DNA of 38,671 nucleotides, taken from a virus. How positions within the stretch are numbered: the first letter of the stretch is position 1; each line of letters begins with the position of its first letter. Made by a program: the position numbers and the translations under genes. The DNA lies in IMG/VR virus record IMGVR_UViG_3300007520_000039, positions 1 to 38,671 of that record, one strand, 5' to 3'. Below the pieces are notes generated by a model that did not search any database, was not told the DNA's origin, and saw only the letters and a list, made by a program, of their open reading frames with translations. Below are positions 34,569 to 38,671 of the stretch, piece after piece.

Positions 34569-34602
34569 ATTATACCAAAGTAACATATAAAGTACAAGTC
34601 AA
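34569..34602 (-). promoter_or_regulatory. Promoter for ligB (early promoter module)
   Basis: Leftward, -10 TATAAT at 34574-34569 and TTGTAC at 34597-34592 with 17-base spacing. The surrounding ACTTGNNTT and TATAATA are shared with the promoters at 37314 and 37651. A better -35 box by sequence (TTGACT, 34602-34597) would need 22 bases, so is less likely. Confidence 0.6.
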
Positions 34603-34608
34603 TTTTTA

Positions 34609-34657
34609 CCGACCCACGCGTATTGCTTTTTAATTAGTCTATTTTTCGTGTGGTCGG
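34609..34657. repeat. Imperfect inverted repeat in the gap between ligase genes
   Basis: CCGACC+CACG (34609-34618) pairs with CGTG+GGTCGG (34647-34657) with one bulged base and a 28-base AT-rich loop. No T-run follows on either strand, so it is not a standard terminator. It abuts the ligB promoter and may be an operator or an RNA processing site. Confidence 0.5.
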
Positions 34658-34670
34658 CGCGGGGTTAAAA

Positions 34671-35639
34671 TCAGTTTACCTTCCCCAAAATTTTAGGTAT
34701 TACCCCACCTGATCTGCTTACTAATATTGTATCCCCAATACATAAGCCCATATCTTCTATGAACCCAGGATTATGTAGTGTAGCACGAGTAATCTTAGCA
34801 TCATCAATAACTACCTCTGTGAAGATACCTACAGGAGTAACTTTCCCGCTCCCGCCCACGCCCCAGATTACTTCAAGTAGTTGAGTCTCTTTAATCTCTA
34901 CATCGGAAGACAACTTTCTAGCATAAGCACCTCTAGGGTGTCTAGCAGTATAACCTAATGCATAAAATTGGGGGTTAGAACCTAACCTGAATACTTTACC
35001 GTCCGTAGGGTATTTGTGCTCTAAAGGTAACAAAGTTACAACAAGAAACCCGTTACTTCTCAACACAATCATATCTTCGTAGTATGACTCTGTAAGTAAG
35101 TAGTCTACAGCCTGTACGCTATAGGCTATAAAGTCTAGGTTAGGTATTCTAGTTTTAAACTCTTCTAAGTCTTTCAGGTTTAAAGCACCTGAAGCATAAT
35201 TACGAGAGTTTTCAATACTTTTATCCTTTACTACTACTTCCCCTACTATCTGTACACTTCCCTTCTGCTCAATAGTATTTGGTACTAGAAGTAACATTTT
35301 AGACGTTATATCCTGCCCTATAGTACCATCCCCTCTAGTAGCTGCTACGGCTAATGTTCCATCAATATAAGTTAGCTCTACTGCGGCACCATCTAGCTTA
35401 TCAGTTTCATGCCATAGCTCTCCCTTACTATGCAGGGGATATTTTTCCTCGTCATATACTTTAGTAAGCGAGTACATTTTAAATAAGTGAGTTACAGTAC
35501 TATCAGCTTGGTCTGCTCCCAAAGCTTCATAGTTATAAGATAGCTGTAAAGCATCAAACTCAGCGTCCGACATAACAGGGCTACCATTATAGTATTCCTT
35601 GCTCGCTCTATCTAATAATTTATGTACTGCATTACTCAT
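34671..35639 (-). CDS. ligA: NAD-dependent DNA ligase, N-terminal catalytic subunit
   Basis: A 322-residue protein matching the front half of bacterial LigA. Domain Ia for NAD+ binding is at the N terminus (EYYNGSPVMSDAEFDAL). The adenylation domain has KLDG with nucleophile Lys81, ATRGDGTIGQDIT and GEVVV. The OB domain (about 255-322) has GSGKVTPVGIF and ends at VIPKILGKVN, exactly before the zinc finger encoded by ligB. The stop lies in a 148-base gap before the ligB start that contains an inverted repeat and a promoter. Both halves are intact, so this is a split enzyme, not a broken gene. Confidence 0.92.
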   Translation of the reverse strand: MSNAVHKLLDRASKEYYNGSPVMSDAEFDALQLSYNYEALGADQADSTVTHLFKMYSLTKVYDEEKYPLHSKGELWHETDKLDGAAVELTYIDGTLAVAATRGDGTIGQDITSKMLLLVPNTIEQKGSVQIVGEVVVKDKSIENSRNYASGALNLKDLEEFKTRIPNLDFIAYSVQAVDYLLTESYYEDMIVLRSNGFLVVTLLPLEHKYPTDGKVFRLGSNPQFYALGYTARHPRGAYARKLSSDVEIKETQLLEVIWGVGGSGKVTPVGIFTEVVIDDAKITRATLHNPGFIEDMGLCIGDTILVSRSGGVIPKILGKVN

Positions 35640-35643
35640 AGGT

Positions 35644-35997
35644 CTACGCCTTTGCTAGTGCTAATTGATATACTGTTTTTTCATCAAAGTCAATGAAAGG
35701 AATCCCATTCACATAGCTAGACGCTTTAATTTTAGGGACATTCGTTTTTTCTTTGTTAGTAAAAGATTTACCTTTTAGGGTTTTCTTCACAACAAATTTA
35801 ATTGCTGGAACTTTACTGTAAGGTTTTTTACGAGAATACGTAACAATATCTTTTAGCGCGGCTTGCGCTTGCCCATCGTTAGGAAACTGCTTCAAGTGGC
35901 GTTCTAGCTTACGTGCTTTATTTTTAGCGTAACGTCTCTCGAACCTATAGGCACTGTACCGTTCTTTTTGTGCTGCTGTTACTTTCATTTTAGACAT
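35644..35997 (-). CDS. Basic phage protein of unknown function
   Basis: A 117-residue, Lys/Arg-rich protein: KERYSAYRFERRYAKNKARK in the first 30 residues is a strongly basic helix, followed by LERHLKQFPNDGQAQAAL and a C-terminal beta-like VYQLALAKA. I recall the YRFERRxxxNKxRKLxRHLKxFPND pattern from many phage hypothetical proteins. Nucleic-acid binding is plausible from charge. It starts just after the frameshifted ORF and ends 4 bases before ligA. Confidence 0.75.
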   Translation of the reverse strand: MSKMKVTAAQKERYSAYRFERRYAKNKARKLERHLKQFPNDGQAQAALKDIVTYSRKKPYSKVPAIKFVVKKTLKGKSFTNKEKTNVPKIKASSYVNGIPFIDFDEKTVYQLALAKA

Positions 35998-36001
35998 TAT
36001 C

Positions 36002-36243
36002 TTATCCCTTTTTTGTTATACGCACTATTTCGGAATGTGCTTTTATTTCTATCTCTTTAAGATCTAGTGCTTCTAGTAATGATGCCACTGTTAATTCAAG
36101 TTTTTCTACTCTGTCTTTTAAGAAAACTGCTCGTATTCCTATTAACGGGTCATCAAGCTTACACGAAATCTCTAGTGGGTAGTTATAGTTTTTTCTAGTA
36201 ATCCTATTTCCTTTAGCACGGCCCTTAACTCTTTATCCTTCAT
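36002..36243 (-). pseudogene. Small gene needing a -1 frameshift (about 80 residues)
   Basis: ATG 36243 follows AGGAGAAATAGT, an excellent ribosome site at the stop of the upstream gene, but its frame ends after 23 residues (MKDKELRAVLKEIGLLEKTI...). The -1 frame is open across the same stretch and on to TAA at 36004, with protein-like content (YPLEISCKLDDPLIGIRAV, then a leucine-spaced helix DRVEKLELTVASLLEALDLKE), yet has no ATG, GTG or TTG at its front. A -1 shift, for example at the A-run near 36190, would join them. It could be programmed shifting, a recent mutation, or a sequence error. Confidence 0.55.
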
Positions 36244-36244
36244 A

Positions 36245-36868
36245 CTATTTCTCCTGTACTCTAATACCTAAATTACTCTCTAGATGAGTTAAATCTCCTA
36301 GCTCATAAGCGGGTTGATACGCATGTTCTTTTTGATTTCCTAGCAAGTAAATGGAGTAAACATTTCCGTGGTTTTTATCCTTCTGCCATAAAGCTTTAAT
36401 TCTTGCAGGAGTATTATACCTGGCACTAAATACTAAATCCCCTTTCTTGTACTCTTCTCTATATCCACCATCTGGCAACACTACTGGGTTGAAGTAGCTA
36501 CTACCAGTCTCCCTTAAAGGTACACCGTTCGTTTCTAGTGTTTGCTTTATAATACCTGCGCTTCTAAATGTTCTTTCAGAAATCTCCTGCATAGGAGTAC
36601 CTTCTATTAAATATTCCTCTATTATATACTTAGCATCATCAGTAGTAACTGCTTTACTACGCATCTCTGCTCTTTTACGTTTAGAGAAAATTATTCTTTC
36701 CTGGTACTCCTCGATTAGTGTACTTAACCTTTTGGTATTGTAAGAAATATTAAGTATTCCACATGCCGCTTTTTTAGTAATAGGGGGTTCTGCACTTAAT
36801 AGCTCAATTACTTTTAGCATATTAGCACCATCTAACTTCTCATGATCTTTAACTTTAGTTCTAGCCAT
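36245..36868 (-). CDS. Conserved phage protein with helix-turn-helix-like regions
   Basis: ATG 36868 is chosen (AGGGGCGG six bases upstream) over an in-frame TTG at 36889. The 207 residues include IELLSAEPPITKKAACGILNISYNTKRLSTLI, quoted in part as PPITKKAACGILNISYNTKRL, which reads like an HTH unit. A second unit has EYLIEGTPMQEISERTFRS. The C-terminal half is beta-like (GDLVFSARYNTPARIKAL). I recognise the YNTKRL pattern from large-phage hypothetical proteins. A DNA-binding regulator is inferred. Confidence 0.7.
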   Translation of the reverse strand: MARTKVKDHEKLDGANMLKVIELLSAEPPITKKAACGILNISYNTKRLSTLIEEYQERIIFSKRKRAEMRSKAVTTDDAKYIIEEYLIEGTPMQEISERTFRSAGIIKQTLETNGVPLRETGSSYFNPVVLPDGGYREEYKKGDLVFSARYNTPARIKALWQKDKNHGNVYSIYLLGNQKEHAYQPAYELGDLTHLESNLGIRVQEK

Positions 36869-36899
36869 AACTTTCCGCCCCTTTACCAAATTAACTTAT

Positions 36900-37274
36900 T
36901 TACTTACTTTCTGCAGCTACTAACTGTGTCATAATACCTGCTAGGTATACTGCCGCTTTACCTGTTAGCTTATCTAAGATTTCTTGGTCAATATCCGCAC
37001 CATTATCTGTTATAATCTTAGCTAAATCATTAATAGCTTGAGTTTTATTAACTCTAGTAGATGCCGCACCTTCTTTCTTAGCAGCTGGTTCAGCTGCAGC
37101 TTTTTTGATATATGCGTCCGCTTTGGTTAGAATCATACGAATACCGTTAGGCGTTTTTTCGTATTCTTCTGCTAGTTTCTTAACTATATCCATTGAGTTT
37201 TCAGGAGTAGGATTGCTATCTTGATACGCTTGCACTACTTCTGCCTTTAGTTCTTCTGTCCACGCTGTTGACAT
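36900..37274 (-). CDS. Myb-like small phage DNA-binding protein
   Basis: ATG 37274 with AAAGGA eight bases upstream; the frame continues to 37301 without a better start. The 124 residues begin with a Myb/SANT-like unit: WTEELKAEVVQAYQDSNPT...VKKLAEEYEKTPNGIRMILTKA, here quoted in parts, then an Ala/Lys linker and a C-terminal helical domain (INDLAKIITDNGADIDQEIL). This W...Y...AEEYxKTPNGxRMIL pattern occurs in regulators of many marine phages. It has its own promoter at 37314-37342. Confidence 0.75.
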   Translation of the reverse strand: MSTAWTEELKAEVVQAYQDSNPTPENSMDIVKKLAEEYEKTPNGIRMILTKADAYIKKAAAEPAAKKEGAASTRVNKTQAINDLAKIITDNGADIDQEILDKLTGKAAVYLAGIMTQLVAAESK

Positions 37275-37313
37275 ATGCTTTTTCCTTTGGTTGTTTATCA
37301 ATTTTATAAAACT

Positions 37314-37342
37314 ATTATACTTATTTTTAGTTATTAAATCAA
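37314..37342 (-). promoter_or_regulatory. Early promoter upstream of the Myb-like gene
   Basis: Leftward, TTGATT (37342-37337), 17 bases, TATAAT (37319-37314). The downstream sequence (TATAATAGTTTTATAAAATTG, quoted in part as ATAGTTTTATAAAATTG) is nearly repeated at the 37651 promoter. The -35 box overlaps the end of the upstream gene. Confidence 0.8.
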
Positions 37343-37618
37343 GTTAGATTTTTTAAGTTCCTCGAAGACATGAAATACTAGACCATCTGGGTATTGTACT
37401 GTACCTATGAACTTTAATTCATAGCCTTTTATTTCTTCTATCTCCCTGCCTGTACCAAATACCTTAAATCTACGTACCTCATAGCCTAATTCAGTATCCG
37501 TTTGCGCCCATAGGCATATATTACCATTTTGATAACCTACACTAAGTATTTTAGCACCTTCACCTAGCTCAGTTTCAAGCGTAAAAGGGTGAATAATATA
37601 TTTGAATACTGCTATCAT
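37334..37618 (-). CDS. Small conserved phage protein (DUF7352-like)
   Basis: ATG 37618 with AAGGAAAG just upstream. The 94 residues are a compact beta protein: IIHPFTLETELGEGAKILSV in the first third, GNICLWAQTD, RRFKVFGTGREIEE, FIGTVQYPDGLVFHVFEE. The pattern ILSV-x4-G-x-ICLWA...GTG...FIGTV-x4-GLVFHVFE is one I recognise from a widespread phage domain of unknown function. Promoter at 37651-37679. Confidence 0.8.
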   Translation of the reverse strand: MIAVFKYIIHPFTLETELGEGAKILSVGYQNGNICLWAQTDTELGYEVRRFKVFGTGREIEEIKGYELKFIGTVQYPDGLVFHVFEELKKSNLI

Positions 37619-37650
37619 TTTTCTTTCCTTATTTATCAATTTATGTAACT

Positions 37651-37679
37651 ATTATATCAAAAATAAGGTATCAATTCAA
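37651..37679 (-). promoter_or_regulatory. Early promoter upstream of the DUF7352-like gene
   Basis: Leftward, TTGAAT (37679-37674), 17 bases, TATAAT (37656-37651), inside the gap after the SleB-like gene. It shares ACTTG before the -35 box and ATAGTT-x2-ATAAATTGATAAA after the -10 with the next promoter downstream. Confidence 0.8.
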
Positions 37680-37681
37680 GT

Positions 37682-38062
37682 CTATTTTCCGCAGTCCATG
37701 AATTTGTGGCTGCCTATAGTAATAACCACAGGAGAATTGCGCGTCCACTTATTGTTTATTTCTAAAGTAGTGTAGCAGGTAGCACCTTTTACAATACCTG
37801 GACTACCTATATTTATGTATGAGTCTGCTATAGCTATTGCCCACTTCTTTGCAATGGCATCCTGCATTTCATCAGACTTTCCGTCCCAGTAAAAAGAAAA
37901 CTGAGATCTACGCTTTACTACCTTACATACTTTGTTCGCCCACCTAGGGTGCGCTACCCTATTCATAACTACCTCAGCCACCGCCATCTGACCCACGAGG
38001 GGTTCTCCTCTCGCTTCATGGTAAATGGCGAGTGCTAGACACATTACTGCTTCGCTAAGCAT
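37682..38062 (-). CDS. SleB-type cell wall hydrolase (putative endolysin)
   Basis: A 126-residue Hydrolase_2-family enzyme: IYHEARGEPLVGQMAVAEVV (catalytic Glu in HEARGE), NRVAHPRW, KVVKRRSQFSFYWDG, and a C-terminal KGATCYTTLEI, KFMDCGK. The family cleaves peptidoglycan glycan strands. Only the catalytic domain is present; the first 13 residues are hydrophobic apart from one Glu but short for a signal. It starts on the last base of the 48-residue gene upstream. Unusually it lies in the early leftward region and far from the patatin/lipoprotein lysis-like pair. Confidence 0.9.
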   Translation of the reverse strand: MLSEAVMCLALAIYHEARGEPLVGQMAVAEVVMNRVAHPRWANKVCKVVKRRSQFSFYWDGKSDEMQDAIAKKWAIAIADSYINIGSPGIVKGATCYTTLEINNKWTRNSPVVITIGSHKFMDCGK

Positions 38063-38208
38063 TAGCCTATCTTTTCTACTGCTGTTTTTATACTGTCTTC
38101 AAAAACATTTAATGCCTCTATTGCATCAGCCATATTAGGGTATGCTTCTAGTGCATCCCTATAGTCTGCTAATATGCTATGAAGCTCTACATACGCTAGA
38201 CTATCCAT
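38062..38208 (-). CDS. 48-residue acidic protein, unknown function
   Basis: A short gene: ATG 38208 overlaps the stop of the upstream gene by 8 bases (AAATGGATAG), and its TAA shares one base with the hydrolase ATG (TAATG). The product is helical and acidic (MDSLAYVELHSILADYRDAL, then AYPNMADAIEALNVFEDSI). No strong ribosome site; coupling is likely. Reading frame density and tight overlaps on both sides support it. Confidence 0.7.
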   Translation of the reverse strand: MDSLAYVELHSILADYRDALEAYPNMADAIEALNVFEDSIKTAVEKIG

Positions 38209-38476
38209 TTAGCTTTTTCATGTCTTGGTAGATCTTTCTAGTACAGAAGCCTAGAATTTTAGGTACTCCTTTCACAACTTTATCAAAGATAAAAGGTTTA
38301 ACGTACTCGGCTGTTGCTTTTAGTAACCCGTCTGTTCCTAGTTTCATTACTCGTCTAGCTTCAAATTTAGGTAGCTGCCCTACTTCGTAGCTTACCTCTG
38401 GTAATGACCCGTTAAACCTAGATTCTGCTGTTGCTTTAGCAATTCTACGGAGATTTTTAGCTTTTTTCTGGTTCAT
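38201..38476 (-). CDS. Basic phage protein of unknown function
   Basis: A 91-residue basic protein starting MNQKKAKNLRRIAKATAE, then LPEVSYEVGQLPKFEARRV and a C-terminal KILGFCTRKIYQDMKKLNG. I recognise the KKxKxLRR...Y opening from small hypothetical proteins in other phages but know no role. Nucleic-acid binding is plausible from charge. It follows a stem-loop by 24 bases. Confidence 0.7.
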   Translation of the reverse strand: MNQKKAKNLRRIAKATAESRFNGSLPEVSYEVGQLPKFEARRVMKLGTDGLLKATAEYVKPFIFDKVVKGVPKILGFCTRKIYQDMKKLNG

Positions 38477-38499
38477 ATTATTTTACCTATTTTAGAGAC

Positions 38500-38528
38500 A
38501 ACTAAACCCGCATTACACGGGCTTAGTT
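38500..38528 (-). promoter_or_regulatory. Stem-loop between the PqqA-like ORF and the next gene
   Basis: Leftward, AACTAAGCCCG-TGTAATG-CGGGTTTAGTT, an 11-bp stem with one G-U pair, starting ten bases after the peptide stop. No T-run follows, so it may be an RNA-processing or stability element, or a weak terminator. Confidence 0.6.
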
Positions 38529-38537
38529 TCCTACTTT

Positions 38538-38609
38538 CTACCTACTACAAATATACATTGTCACTTCGAAACCGAAGCGCATATCTGAGTATTCAGGTTT
38601 ACTCCATAT
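38538..38609 (-). CDS. pqqA: PqqA-like 23-residue peptide (apparent ATA start)
   Basis: The frame from ATA 38609 to TAG 38538 encodes 23 residues that align end to end, without gaps, with PqqA, the precursor of the cofactor PQQ. Conserved features: Trp2, Lys4-Pro5, Tyr7, Asp9, Arg11, Gly13, the block FEVTMY with Glu15 and Tyr19 (the two residues joined to make PQQ), and a C-terminal Arg23. Length and numbering equal those of Klebsiella PqqA as I remember it. No ATG/GTG/TTG starts the frame; AAAGGA lies ten bases before the ATA, whose position equals the normal Met. No PqqB-E gene is in the window. Too short for standard gene callers. Confidence 0.7.
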   Translation of the reverse strand: MWSKPEYSDMRFGFEVTMYICSR

Positions 38610-38671
38610 AAATGTTGTATCCTTTAGTTAATGAAAGAGGTGCAACTTTTAGTTTATAAAGCAAGTTGCCA
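38610..38671 (-). promoter_or_regulatory. Leader of the PqqA-like ORF with inverted repeat
   Basis: GCAACTT (38642-38648) and AAGTTGC (38663-38669) form a 7-bp inverted repeat flanking, on the leftward strand, a -10-like TATAAA (38658-38653). The matching -35 box would lie outside the window. It could be a promoter with an operator. No gene is seen in this stretch. Confidence 0.35.

Noticed and set aside
34523-34597. Upstream starts for ligB at 34561 (ATG) or 34597
   Set aside because: No ribosome site; the promoter -10 box lies within the longer version; TTG 34522 has AAGGAG at proper spacing and starts at the family's zinc finger.
34597-34602. TTGACT as -35 box of the ligB promoter
   Set aside because: Good sequence but 22 bases from TATAAT; the 17-base alignment matches the two other promoters.
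38500-38528. Stem-loop as a Rho-independent terminator
   Set aside because: Good stem, but no T-run follows on either strand.
1-38671. CRISPR arrays, tRNA genes, integrase and reverse transcriptase
   Set aside because: No regularly spaced repeats, no cloverleaf with CCA-type end, no tyrosine/serine recombinase motifs and no Y-x-D-D reverse transcriptase motif were seen in any convincing gene.

Overview
The window is a piece of an AT-rich tailed-phage genome. It starts inside a tape-measure gene and continues at the right end into a leftward early region. Gene content suggests a siphovirus: a lambda-type tail-tip series (M, L, K, I, J), a replication and recombination set of the kind phage T5 carries (two-gene NAD-dependent ligase, DnaB-type helicase, primase, family A polymerase, SF2 helicase, SbcD/SbcC-like pair, flap endonuclease, dUTPase, NrdA/NrdB), and no integrase or repressor. 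It is therefore probably lytic. The host cannot be read directly. Promoters with TATAAT boxes, a lipoprotein signal and the gene families fit a Gram-negative, plausibly aquatic, gammaproteobacterium (inference).

Layout. (1) 1-10.05 kb, rightward: tape measure, minor tail proteins M and L, a JAMM+NlpC/P60 K-like protein followed by a second free-standing NlpC/P60 copy, I-like protein, the large J-like tail-tip protein, and a small structural protein. (2) 10.08-14.02 kb, rightward: receptor-binding genes. Two fibres share the same N-terminal module. The first ends in a C-type-lectin-like domain with the marks of a diversity-generating retroelement (DGR) variable region: an adenine-poor 124-nt stretch and a GAAA-loop hairpin just after the stop. 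No reverse transcriptase or template repeat is in the window. (3) 14.03-15.43 kb: a four-Cys protein, an intact patatin phospholipase and a small lipoprotein. (4) 15.44-15.60 kb: facing terminators where the two transcription units converge. (5) 15.6-34.5 kb, leftward: nucleotide metabolism, nucleases, a ClpP-like protease, recombination and replication genes, packed with 1-26 nt overlaps. (6) 33.0-38.6 kb, leftward: ligase halves, Myb/HTH-like regulators, small early proteins, a SleB-type hydrolase, and, at the far right, a 23-residue PqqA-like peptide.

How the genes work together. NrdAB and dUTPase supply dNTPs and keep uracil out of DNA. Primase, helicase, SSB and polymerase form the fork, and SSB and helicase share the same acidic Asp-Asp-Ile-Pro-Phe tail, suggesting a common docking tag. 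Flap endonuclease and ligase A+B mature DNA ends and fragments, while SbcCD-like, SF2 helicase and PD-(D/E)XK proteins handle recombination. Several early genes carry a repeated promoter module (ACTTG at -35, TATAATA at -10).

The most unusual signals are the PqqA-like peptide (38538-38609, apparent ATA start), the DGR-type variable fibre, the shared SSB-like tail on the helicase, and a small gene at 36002-36243 that needs a -1 frameshift. All identifications come from reading motifs by eye; no database was searched.
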